Shown here: piece by piece, positions 1-8,214 of the stretch
Layout of the letters: each line of letters starts with the position of its first letter
Numbering within the stretch: position 1 is the stretch's first letter
Source of the DNA: a virus
Length of the DNA: 64,000 nt
Virus record (IMG/VR): IMGVR_UViG_3300022745_000020
Location: 62,001 to 126,000 of that record
Reading direction: 5' to 3' (one strand)
The notes under the pieces: model-generated
The model's database searches: none
What the model saw: only the letters and a program-made list of their open reading frames with translations
Told to the model about the DNA's origin: nothing
Translations under genes and position numbers: made by a program

Positions 1-273
1 GCCAGTGGAGGATCTGGTGCTGGTGCAGGTGGTACTGGTGGCGATGGTATTTTTACTAAGACAGGAACGTACAATGGCTTTGTAGTCATTCAAAGTAGCA
101 ACGGTCCAGTAGGTGGTGCGGGTGGTGCTTCACCGGCTGCTGCCGTCTATGACTCAGTGCTGCTTGGAAGCGGTGGCGGTGGTGGGGGAAAAGGCTTTGC
201 GGGGGCCGCTGGTGGTGATGGATGTTTACGTATTTCTTTTCCAATGAACCTTTTAGCGGGATCACCTTTTTAA
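1..273 (+). CDS. Gly-rich tail-fibre adhesin, C-terminal part only
   Basis: The open frame runs in from the left edge (frame 1) and stops at TAA 271-273, giving the last 90 residues. They are very rich in Gly, with runs such as GAGAGGTGGDG and GSGGGGGKG alternating with short polar loops. Gly-rich motif blocks of this kind occur in fibre-tip adhesins (gp38 of T2/S16-type phages) and in the C-termini of many phage fibres, where they form packed polyglycine helices that carry receptor-binding loops. Position just before four more fibre and depolymerase genes fits a host-recognition role. The exact family cannot be decided without the N-terminus. Confidence 0.7.
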   Translation, partial: ASGGSGAGAGGTGGDGIFTKTGTYNGFVVIQSSNGPVGGAGGASPAAAVYDSVLLGSGGGGGGKGFAGAAGGDGCLRISFPMNLLAGSPF

Positions 274-383
274 TGCGAGTACTTTACACTAAAATGCCCT
301 TTATTACTTGTGTAGAGGTGCGTATGAGCCTGAAATGATCAGATCTGCCGACCAATTTAGCGTATTTTTAATTAAAGGTATCT

Positions 384-2798
384 ATGAGCTACTCTCCATC
401 ACTCAAGGGCGTGTATATCGGTACTTTTGCCACCGAAAAAGCCTTGACAGACTCCGTCAATCCCACCAAAGTGCCAGGATCTTTTGCTCTGGTAGGTACT
501 GGCCCCTATCGGATCTTATATGCAGAGGGGTCTAATTGGATCGATCATCACCTGCGCACACAAGGCGATGACCTACTCGACGCCAATGGCATATCTGTAC
601 GAAATAGAATGGATGTCGCCAGGAGGAATTATATCCTCTCTTCACTAGAGGCACCTGTCATCATCCCTCCACGTCTGCAAGTGGGTGCTAACGGCGCTAT
701 TCAATTTGGCACTTTGGTCTCTGGCACTACCATTACTTTCTCTGCCACCTCTGGCACGGGTGTGACATGTACAGCCAGTGCAGCATTCTTCACCAGTGCC
801 GCGGTGGATGTGAATAAGTACATTTCACTGCCCACAGGTGAGTGGGCTCAAGTGACAGCTTTCACCAGTACTACTGTGGTAACAGTCAGTATCTTGACAG
901 CAGGACCTGCCCTGAAGGGTACAGTAGGACCATATTCTAATTGGTATTATGGCCATGGCACAGCTGCAGTGTATGGCCATCCGGGTTACTCAAATGTCGC
1001 TCGTGCAGCTCTGGGTTGCTGGATGTACTTCAAAGCAGGTGCTCTCTATGCGGGCTCAGCTGCAGACACCTATTGGGTGGTGATGCGCAGCCCAATGACA
1101 GGCACTGCTTTCAACACCACGCCAGACAACGGATTCGGTCGCCTCCCATTGGCTACACCACAACGTATCATATCACCGGCTATGGGTGAGCAAGCCCATG
1201 CTGCAGGGGACGTATTCTTTGGAGGGGCTACAGCTATCCCTTTTGGAGCAGTGGGGCCAAATGGAAACGTAATCTGCACCCTAGCGGGCACCGCCTCTAC
1301 ATCAGCTCTAACTAAATATGTTATTCCGTACTATGGAAATAGCAGTTCTGGGCGACCGTCGTCCACTACAGCTGGGGGTTTTGTTCTGAGAACCCGATGG
1401 AGTGCTAGAGGCAGTCACTCTATACTCAGCCCTGCCCAGGGGTGGAGTGGTGAAACCGATGTCACTGGTCATGGTAATGCATCCAACGACATTGCTGGCG
1501 GTAAACCGACATTCCGCATGAAAGGAAATAGCGGTGGTCCAGATGACTATATCACCATTGAGAATCTGCGATTAGAGATCGATCCAGGTCCTTCTGGAGG
1601 TCGAGCTCTGCGCTCACCAGCGACTCTACCTATCACGGTACCTGCCGATTTCATGGGGATGAATCTCATGCAGCCGGGGTATAGCGGTAATGCCCTATCC
1701 CTGGTCAGTAAGGTCGGGGTAAATCGACTGAATCAGTCTCGTGTGAGTATGTGGGCTGCTATAGAGACAGCTGCAGGGGTATATAACCCTACTATACTGT
1801 CTAGTCTCGGGGCTATAATCACCGCCATCAAGGCCAAAGGGGGAAAGATAGCTCTGGGGTTATACGCCACACCTACTTTTTATGCGGGTACTACCCCGCA
1901 TCCTACTTATACAGATGCACAGACCCTGGGGCCATGGGGATATCTTGGAGAGTGCTCCAATCCCACCAGCACCACTGCAGTGGTGAACTTCGTTACATAC
2001 ATGATCAATTATTTCAATAAACCCGGAGGTGCTTGGTATGAAGCCAATGGGGGAAAGAAAGGTATTGATTATTGGGAGACTTGGAATGAGCCGGAGAATT
2101 ATACCGATTCAAACCAAAACTCCACAGGTGTAGGAGCTAAGGGAAAACAGTTTTGGTGGGGTAGCAGTACCCAATTGGTAGACCTGTGCAAACTACAGTA
2201 CGATTTGATTAAGTCATTAGACTCCTCCATTGTTATATGGTCACCTGGCTTTGCATCAACTAACGCCAATGCTCAAACATTTTTAGCGTGTCAGGGCACT
2301 ACTTACAGTTCCACCACAGGTGCTGATACGTTTGATCAGTTTTCTTTTCATACCTATTCAGCAGCCCCACCGGGGGAGACTACCGGTGTGGGAAATGGAG
2401 ATATCTTAACCAACTTAACTGGGCTGTATGAGCAGGTAACTGCACTGAGAACTCAAGGGTATAACTTTCCTCTGACCATCGGAGAGATAGGGTTTGACCC
2501 AGATGCACTCAATTCGGCAGCATGGTATGCAAAATCTGCAGCCGATCGATACACCTACTGGTGTAGAGTGGCCATGGTCTGCGCCGCCTGGGGCATCAAA
2601 TCCATATTGCCGTGGCACTGGACCTCAGGTAACACCACAGGAACAGCTGGTAATTGGGGAGGCGATGTGGATGGTTGTACTAAAGCCTACAATGATATCC
2701 AGACTAAATTGTGTGGAAAGACCATTGTCTCCTACAGCTATGAAAATAACTCCCCAGTGAGGCTGGACTTCAGCGACGGCACCTACTGGGTGGTATGA
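384..2798 (+). CDS. Tail-fibre/spike protein with GH-A-type glycoside hydrolase domain
   Basis: 804 residues. The first ~400 are Thr/Ser/Gly-rich beta-type sequence, probably virion attachment and carbohydrate-binding modules. Residues ~415-760 look like a (beta/alpha)8 retaining glycosidase of clan GH-A (GH39/GH5-like). WNEPE carries the likely acid/base Glu569 at the end of strand 4. TIGEIGF carries the likely nucleophile Glu701 at the end of strand 7. FSFHTYS lies between them, as expected for the family. The start at 384 follows an AAAGG ribosome site. Neighbouring genes encode a polysaccharide lyase and fibres, so this is probably a depolymerase that cuts capsule or exopolysaccharide during adsorption. 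The fold and catalytic pair are inferred from motifs; substrate is unknown. Confidence 0.75.
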   Translation: MSYSPSLKGVYIGTFATEKALTDSVNPTKVPGSFALVGTGPYRILYAEGSNWIDHHLRTQGDDLLDANGISVRNRMDVARRNYILSSLEAPVIIPPRLQVGANGAIQFGTLVSGTTITFSATSGTGVTCTASAAFFTSAAVDVNKYISLPTGEWAQVTAFTSTTVVTVSILTAGPALKGTVGPYSNWYYGHGTAAVYGHPGYSNVARAALGCWMYFKAGALYAGSAADTYWVVMRSPMTGTAFNTTPDNGFGRLPLATPQRIISPAMGEQAHAAGDVFFGGATAIPFGAVGPNGNVICTLAGTASTSALTKYVIPYYGNSSSGRPSSTTAGGFVLRTRWSARGSHSILSPAQGWSGETDVTGHGNASNDIAGGKPTFRMKGNSGGPDDYITIENLRLEIDPGPSGGRALRSPATLPITVPADFMGMNLMQPGYSGNALSLVSKVGVNRLNQSRVSMWAAIETAAGVYNPTILSSLGAIITAIKAKGGKIALGLYATPTFYAGTTPHPTYTDAQTLGPWGYLGECSNPTSTTAVVNFVTYMINYFNKPGGAWYEANGGKKGIDYWETWNEPENYTDSNQNSTGVGAKGKQFWWGSSTQLVDLCKLQYDLIKSLDSSIVIWSPGFASTNANAQTFLACQGTTYSSTTGADTFDQFSFHTYSAAPPGETTGVGNGDILTNLTGLYEQVTALRTQGYNFPLTIGEIGFDPDALNSAAWYAKSAADRYTYWCRVAMVCAAWGIKSILPWHWTSGNTTGTAGNWGGDVDGCTKAYNDIQTKLCGKTIVSYSYENNSPVRLDFSDGTYWVV

Positions 2799-2816
2799 AG
2801 TAAAATAAGTGTATAC

Positions 2817-2868
2817 AGACACACCCTACCTATACGGCCCATGTAAGCCGTATAGGTAGGGTGTGTCT
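2817..2868 (+). terminator. Perfect 22-bp hairpin between fibre genes
   Basis: Left arm 2817-2838 and right arm 2847-2868 are exact reverse complements with an 8-base loop, just after the stop of the glycosidase gene. No long T-run follows. It is probably a terminator or 3'-end stabiliser. Confidence 0.7.
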
Positions 2869-2869
2869 A

Positions 2870-2895
2870 AATCTAATGAATGCGTATCCACATGG
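2870..2895 (+). promoter_or_regulatory. Shared upstream motif of fibre genes (copy 1)
   Basis: AATCTAATGA followed by GCGTATCCACATGG, 34 bases before the fibre gene at 2930. A close copy, AATCTAGTGA then GCATATCCACATGG, precedes the fibre gene at 5221. Two copies downstream of hairpins and upstream of late-type genes suggest a late promoter or leader element. Function is inferred only from the repetition. Confidence 0.35.
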
Positions 2896-2929
2896 GTAAA
2901 ATCCCTTTCTCTATTGGTAAGGAAACGTT

Positions 2930-4318
2930 ATGTATTTTGATCAACTACTCCCCTCTACTGCAGGTTTGGCTCTCATAAAGGCCGCTTCTGCATCAGCACA
3001 AAGATCCCAACTCGGCCTGGGAAGCGCATCGACGCTGAACGCCACAAACATCGTTCAATCGGTCAATGGCCTGGCACCTGATGTCTCGGGTAATGTCCTG
3101 ACTCGCAATTTTACCTCAGGTACAGTAGGTGCTACAGCAGTAGTTATCCCCCTGGCTACGTACCTGTTGGTGGGTGCACCACACACACTTAACGTCACAC
3201 CTGATACGGGATGTACTCTACAAATAGAATACAGTCTGAACAACGGGGCTAACTATGTGGTGTATGATACAACCACAGTCAGCAACATTTACCAGTATAC
3301 GATGCTGCCTGGTGAGAGCGCGATTACTCATCTGCGCATTACTCGCACTGCAGGCACCAGCAACAACAGCACCTATTATCTCAGTGGGGGTGTGGACTAT
3401 GCTCAGTACCCCGCAGGCTCTCCAGCTATATCGATCACTGCGGCTAACATCTCAGACTCTTCTGCAGCAGGTCGAGCCTTACTGACAGCTGCAGATGTCA
3501 CCACTCAAAATGCACTATTGGGCACCAGTGGGGCGATCACCTCTTTGGCTGGGATGCAAGCTACTTTTAATAGTGGCTCTGCTGCAGAAAAAGCCGCGTT
3601 TCAATCGTCAGTAGCGGGGGTGTTCAATGAGATGGTCTCGCTGCACCCCAGTGCTATTCCTTTGATTATCCCAGGCAGTGGCACAGTGAGCACCAACGGG
3701 GCATTGGTGCTGGGTACAGCCAACTCTGTTATCTACAGTGACAGTTATGTATATCTTCCAGCAGGAGCTGCATTTGCAAGCTCTATCGCTGGATTTTACT
3801 ATGTAAAATTCACCACTCTAACTACAGGCACCATCTACAATAACGTCTATTCCCCAGGTGCAAACTTCCCCTCTATCGTAGCTGTGCCAACTGCGATTTC
3901 TGCAGCCGGCCCCGGTGCATTTACAGGCCCCACCACTGAAATTGATGCAGTGGTCGTCACTGTGACTGGTGGTGCTATGGGTGTAAATGGACGCATCCAC
4001 ATCCAGTACTACGCTGGAGGCACCAACAGTGCAGGCAACAAGACCGTCAAAATTTACTACGGTGACACTAACTTAAACTCCTCTACCATGACCACTCAGC
4101 TGCAGCTGTGTATGCCGCTGTATGTGATCCAAAACCGGGGTAAATTAACCAGCCAGTATACCCCAGGATCTGCTTTCTCTGGCACCAGCACCAGCGCACC
4201 TGTAGCTACTTCGATTGACTCGTCTGTAGATCAGATCGTCAAGATCTCTCTGACACACTCCAGTGCTGCTACCGATAACATCGTACTAGAGTCGTGTAAC
4301 ATCGACGTGTGGGGTTGA
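2930..4318 (+). CDS. Tail fibre protein
   Basis: 462 residues, low in charge and rich in Thr, Ser, Ala and Gly, as in trimeric beta-structured fibres. The N-terminal 60 residues contain AQRSQLGLGSAS and SVNGLAPDVSGNV, motifs frequent in phage fibre attachment regions. ISDSSAAGRALLTA near residue 180 matches the repeat unit of the long fibre at 5221. The C-terminal ~230 residues form a separate unrepeated domain, likely receptor binding. Start is supported by AAGGAA ten bases upstream. It ends two bases before the lyase gene, so the two are probably co-translated. Receptor unknown. Confidence 0.7.
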   Translation: MYFDQLLPSTAGLALIKAASASAQRSQLGLGSASTLNATNIVQSVNGLAPDVSGNVLTRNFTSGTVGATAVVIPLATYLLVGAPHTLNVTPDTGCTLQIEYSLNNGANYVVYDTTTVSNIYQYTMLPGESAITHLRITRTAGTSNNSTYYLSGGVDYAQYPAGSPAISITAANISDSSAAGRALLTAADVTTQNALLGTSGAITSLAGMQATFNSGSAAEKAAFQSSVAGVFNEMVSLHPSAIPLIIPGSGTVSTNGALVLGTANSVIYSDSYVYLPAGAAFASSIAGFYYVKFTTLTTGTIYNNVYSPGANFPSIVAVPTAISAAGPGAFTGPTTEIDAVVVTVTGGAMGVNGRIHIQYYAGGTNSAGNKTVKIYYGDTNLNSSTMTTQLQLCMPLYVIQNRGKLTSQYTPGSAFSGTSTSAPVATSIDSSVDQIVKISLTHSSAATDNIVLESCNIDVWG

Positions 4319-4319
4319 T

Positions 4320-5081
4320 ATGTCGGTTTATTACACCAAACCCACTAAGCGATTTACTACGACTGAGCCGTTTACTGGAGCAGTGGGCACTTATGATCTA
4401 CAAGCGCTTTCCTCTTCAAGATTGGTGATATCCTCCGATGCATCTGGTCAGCTCGCCACATTCACTTGTCAGCCAGGCGATCAATATCAAACATCCTCCG
4501 GCGAGCGCACAGAGATCATTTTAGGAGGGGGTTCGAATTCAGCAGCATTCAAGGTCACTGGGCTGGAAAACGATGTAGAGTATTGGACGTTTTCCGTCAA
4601 GCTAAGTTCCCCCTGGAGTCAGCCCGGGCTGTACAATGGCGTCTCACGTTGGCTAGTTCCCATTCAGTTTCACGGACCTGACTCGTACATAGCCCCTCCC
4701 AGCTTGGCTCTACAAACGGAGACAGGGGTATATGTCATGAGTATGTGTGTGGGTAATATGTCCAGTAAAAATACAGTCATGTACCCGCTGACTGACAACA
4801 ATTTACTGCTCGATAATTGGGTGGACTTTTGCTTCGAGATTCGCTGGTCTACAGGTACAGATGGCTATGTGAAACTGTATCGCCGCAATCCAGGAAGTGT
4901 ATATACCCGGGTATGTAAGGTGGCTAGTACCCCCACCATGCAGTATGCTACCGCAGGAGCCGCACAGATGCACTATGCTAAGGCGGGTATTTATCGCTCA
5001 CCATCATCGACCACCCACGTGGCATCTCATCGTCAGATCACCCGTACCACCGCCAGACCTGCAGGTCTGCCAGTGGCGTAA
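4320..5081 (+). CDS. Polysaccharide lyase (heparin-lyase-I-like jelly roll), tail depolymerase
   Basis: 253 residues. The pattern matches the concanavalin-like Polysacc_lyase fold (PF14099-type, related to heparin lyase I and PL7/PL20 alginate and glucuronan lyases). GERTEI at 61-66 supplies the Arg/Glu strand motif. IQFH at 115-118 is the Q-x-H motif. W167 with a following DGYVKLY strand fits the family core. YAKAGIYRS at 219-227 is the Y-x-K-x-G-x-Y motif carrying catalytic Lys/Tyr. No signal peptide, as expected for a virion enzyme. It follows the fibre gene with one base between, so it is probably mounted on the tail to cleave uronic-acid-containing surface polysaccharide by beta-elimination. 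Substrate unknown. Confidence 0.72.
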   Translation: MSVYYTKPTKRFTTTEPFTGAVGTYDLQALSSSRLVISSDASGQLATFTCQPGDQYQTSSGERTEIILGGGSNSAAFKVTGLENDVEYWTFSVKLSSPWSQPGLYNGVSRWLVPIQFHGPDSYIAPPSLALQTETGVYVMSMCVGNMSSKNTVMYPLTDNNLLLDNWVDFCFEIRWSTGTDGYVKLYRRNPGSVYTRVCKVASTPTMQYATAGAAQMHYAKAGIYRSPSSTTHVASHRQITRTTARPAGLPVA

Positions 5082-5119
5082 GGGTGTCTAAAATAATCAA
5101 CATTTGATGAACACTACAC

Positions 5120-5155
5120 CCACTGTACATGGACGATGTCGTCCATGTACAGTGG
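5120..5155 (+). terminator. Hairpin after lyase gene
   Basis: 15-bp perfect stem (5120-5134 with 5141-5155) with a 6-base loop between the lyase gene and the long-fibre gene. Confidence 0.65.
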
Positions 5156-5188
5156 TCTATGTTGCACATACACTCTACCTAATCTAGT

Positions 5189-5211
5189 GATTTGACCGCA
5201 TATCCACATGG
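5189..5211 (+). promoter_or_regulatory. Shared upstream motif of fibre genes (copy 2)
   Basis: Contains GCATATCCACATGG ending nine bases before the ATG at 5221, with the AATCTAGTGA block starting at about 5180. It is the partner of the motif at 2870-2895. It could also act as leader or ribosome-site context because of the GGAG that follows. Confidence 0.35.
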
Positions 5212-5220
5212 AGCCTCACT

Positions 5221-8154
5221 ATGCAAAATGATTTTCCGTCCAGGAACGGAGCGCCTATTAACTTCACCACTGGCTTGATGATCAAGGGAGTGAACATCTC
5301 CGGTGATGAGGGGGCTAAGGTAATGGCCCTCAAAGTTAAAGCCTCGGATACCTCTGCCACCTCCGTATATGACTGGATCCGGTCGATGGACACGACCGTG
5401 GCCTCCATCTTACAAAACGGTGTAGCCTCTACCGGCTCCGTCACTGTCAGTCAGATCAGCGATGCCTCCTCACTCGGGGTGAGTCTGCTCAAAGCCACCT
5501 CCACCACACAAGCTCAGACTCTGCTGGGAGTGGGTGCAGCGACTTCTTTTACCATCAGTCAAATCTCTGATGCGTCCACCATCGGTAAAGCCCTGATGAG
5601 TAGCGCATCAGCTACTGCAGCTCGTGGCTATATCGGCCTAGGTACGGCAGCGACTCAAAACACCACAGCATTCGCTACGGCCATCCAGGGCACCAAAGCC
5701 GATACCGCTCTACAGCCTGGAGTACTGCCAGCAGGCACGACCATAGTCACCAGTCAGATCAGTGACGCCAGCGCGTTCACTAAAGACTTCCTGACTGCCA
5801 CCAGTGCAGCCACAGCTCAGACTAAACTGGGCTTGGGCAGCGCCGCCATTCAAGCATCGACTGCTTTTGCTACATCTACTCAAGGTGGCAAAGCCGATAC
5901 CGCCTTACAGCCTGGAGTGCTGCCAGCAGGCACGACCATAGTCACCAGTCAGATCAGTGACAGCTCCTCATTGGGGCGCAGTCTGCTGACGGTGAATACA
6001 CAGGCCGATCTGAAGACCCTGGTGGGGGTAGCTGCCAACACCAATGTCACCATTTCTCAGATTAGTGATGCCGGAGCTACCGGTGCTGCCATCTTAGCTG
6101 CAGGATCCACCACAGCAGCTCAAGCTGCAATCGGTCTACCTAACGCATCGACTGCATTACAACCCGGTGCATTGCCACTGAATACGACAGTCACCATCAA
6201 TCAGATCAGTGATGCTAATGCGTGGTCTCGTACGTTTCTAACAGCATCTAATACTGCAACTGCATGGGCACAGTTGGGGCTCGGTAGCGCAGCGGGTACC
6301 GCAGCCAGTGCGTTCGCTACTGCTGCTCAGGGCTCATTGGCTAGCACTGCTTTGCAGCCCGGTGCATTGCCAGCGGGCACCACCATCGCATCGACTCAAA
6401 TCTCTAATGCCTCTGCCCTGGGCAGGCAAGTCCTCACAGCAGCCACCGCTGCACTGGCCCAATCCTATCTGGGTCTGGGCACAGCTGCGACTCAAAACTC
6501 TACCGCATTCGCTACAGCTGCTCAGGGTGCACTGGCTGACACCTCCTTGCAGCCATCTTCTATCGGTGTCACCGTAGCGGGTCTGTCAGGTGGTAAGCTC
6601 AGTAGCTCAGTCATCCCAGATATCGCCATCGTTCAATATCTGGGATCAGTAGCCAGCCAGACCGCCATGCTGGCACTGACTGGTCAGCAAGGTGACTGGT
6701 GTATCCGCAGTGACTTAGGCACCACCTGGGTGATCACGGGTGCTACGCCCACGGTGATCGGCAGCTGGACTCAGCTGTCCTATCCTACTGCCCCAGTGAC
6801 CTCTGTAGCCGGTAAGACAGGCGCTGTCACACTGGCAGCTGCTGATATCAGTGATGCCTCCACCATCGGTAAAGGTGTGTTGACGGCTACGACTGCAGCC
6901 ATCGCTCAGACTGCTCTGGGTCTGGGCAGTGCTGCCGGATATGCAGCCAGTGCATTCGCTACAGCTGCACAAGGTACACTGGCTGGGACTGCATTGCAGC
7001 CCGGTGCATTGCCACTATCGACTACAGTCACCATCAATCAGATCAGTGATGCTAATGCGTGGTCTCGTACGTTTCTGACTGCCAATAGTGCATCTTCGGG
7101 ACGTACTCAATTGGGCCTGGGTACTGCAGCGGTATCGGCCACTACCGATTTTGCTACTGCGCTGCAGGGCTCTAAAGCCAACACGGCATTGCAGCCCGGT
7201 ACGAACCTCACTCAGACAGTGGTGTCAGCGACTTCTCTGGCAGGCTCCCAACTCATCACTGCAGCCGATACCGCCTCTATGCGCAGTGTACTGGGTCTAG
7301 GTACTGCGGCCTTGAACAATGTTGGAGATTTCGCCACAGCCGCTCAGGGCACCAAAGCCAACACGGCTCTGCAGCCCAGTCAGGCAGGTGGTATCATGGA
7401 CCAATATCTGGTCAATGGCGTGACGCTCACAGGAGCTGCGCTGATGACATCGACCTCAGTGGCTGTAGCCAGAGCCAACCTGGCTCTAGGTCCCGGTTAC
7501 TCCTCCGATGTCATTGCGTATCAGGGTACCTGGGCTGGCCGCCCCGGCACCAACATACCACTGCCGGGTAACCGCATAGTCATCACTGATGTGGGTGTGA
7601 AGGGAAGGGCCGCCCACAATTACATTCACATGGTGCTCACTTATTCCTCACTCGGTTCCTATTATTACTCCTTGCTTAATGGCAGTGCAGTGATTTATGA
7701 CTATATCGGCTCGCAAGATACCCCCACGACTGGTTATAGCTTCCTCGCAATGAAGATAAACTCAAATTTGACACTAACCGTCCCAGGGGATTTTCTATCA
7801 CCCGTAACAAATACAGTTAGGTATGACCTGGAGTTCACTATCGATCAAAATTCGGTGGATGCCAGTAACCGTTCAATTATTTATATCCGATTTGGCTCTA
7901 CAGGCACCGATAGTGACCGACTCATCGGGACTTATCCCATCTCCGGAAACTCGATAACTACAGTCATCCGAGCCAGCTTTACCCTAGAGGGGTATAACTG
8001 CTGGACATATAACCCTCCTCTATATCAAGTCCTACCCTTTAGTAATTACAATATAGCCTTTGGCACCAGCAACTACTTCACGGTCTGGGTCGCTGGAGGT
8101 GCATCTGGTGAAAGTAGTATGATGCGTCAGCAGCGCGTCGTTGCCAGTTTCTAA
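5221..8154 (+). CDS. Long repeat-built tail fibre
   Basis: 977 residues. From about residue 70 to 730 the protein is a chain of degenerate ~55-65-residue repeats, each with a QISDAS-type start, an LGLGTAA-type middle and a FATAAQG...TALQPG-type end. I count about nine to ten units. Between repeats lies VAGKTGAVTL (about residue 530), a motif common in phage fibres. The C-terminal ~215 residues are unrepeated, aromatic-rich and less biased, likely the receptor-binding head. Start ATG 5221 follows GGAG nine bases upstream. A bidirectional hairpin separates it from the convergent gene at 8215. Confidence 0.8.
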   Translation: MQNDFPSRNGAPINFTTGLMIKGVNISGDEGAKVMALKVKASDTSATSVYDWIRSMDTTVASILQNGVASTGSVTVSQISDASSLGVSLLKATSTTQAQTLLGVGAATSFTISQISDASTIGKALMSSASATAARGYIGLGTAATQNTTAFATAIQGTKADTALQPGVLPAGTTIVTSQISDASAFTKDFLTATSAATAQTKLGLGSAAIQASTAFATSTQGGKADTALQPGVLPAGTTIVTSQISDSSSLGRSLLTVNTQADLKTLVGVAANTNVTISQISDAGATGAAILAAGSTTAAQAAIGLPNASTALQPGALPLNTTVTINQISDANAWSRTFLTASNTATAWAQLGLGSAAGTAASAFATAAQGSLASTALQPGALPAGTTIASTQISNASALGRQVLTAATAALAQSYLGLGTAATQNSTAFATAAQGALADTSLQPSSIGVTVAGLSGGKLSSSVIPDIAIVQYLGSVASQTAMLALTGQQGDWCIRSDLGTTWVITGATPTVIGSWTQLSYPTAPVTSVAGKTGAVTLAAADISDASTIGKGVLTATTAAIAQTALGLGSAAGYAASAFATAAQGTLAGTALQPGALPLSTTVTINQISDANAWSRTFLTANSASSGRTQLGLGTAAVSATTDFATALQGSKANTALQPGTNLTQTVVSATSLAGSQLITAADTASMRSVLGLGTAALNNVGDFATAAQGTKANTALQPSQAGGIMDQYLVNGVTLTGAALMTSTSVAVARANLALGPGYSSDVIAYQGTWAGRPGTNIPLPGNRIVITDVGVKGRAAHNYIHMVLTYSSLGSYYYSLLNGSAVIYDYIGSQDTPTTGYSFLAMKINSNLTLTVPGDFLSPVTNTVRYDLEFTIDQNSVDASNRSIIYIRFGSTGTDSDRLIGTYPISGNSITTVIRASFTLEGYNCWTYNPPLYQVLPFSNYNIAFGTSNYFTVWVAGGASGESSMMRQQRVVASF
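5425..7380 (+). repeat. Tandem degenerate repeats inside the long fibre gene
   Basis: Units of roughly 170-200 bp recur in the same frame. Each encodes an ISDAS block, an LGLG/AA block and an FATAxQG/ALQPG block. Some neighbouring units are nearly identical at DNA level: the segments at about 6170-6240 and 7005-7075 encode the same ITINQISDANAWSRTFLT-type string. That points to recent duplication or gene conversion within the gene. Confidence 0.8.
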
Positions 8155-8171
8155 TACAGACATCATAATCA

Positions 8172-8211
8172 CTCATGTAGGGTGAGGGGGTACCCCCTCA
8201 CCCTACATGAG
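8172..8211. terminator. Bidirectional terminator, perfect 40-nt palindrome
   Basis: 8172-8191 and 8192-8211 are exact reverse complements. It sits in the 60-bp gap between the convergent genes ending at 8154 (+) and 8215 (-), so it can end both transcripts. Confidence 0.75.
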
Positions 8212-8214
8212 ACT

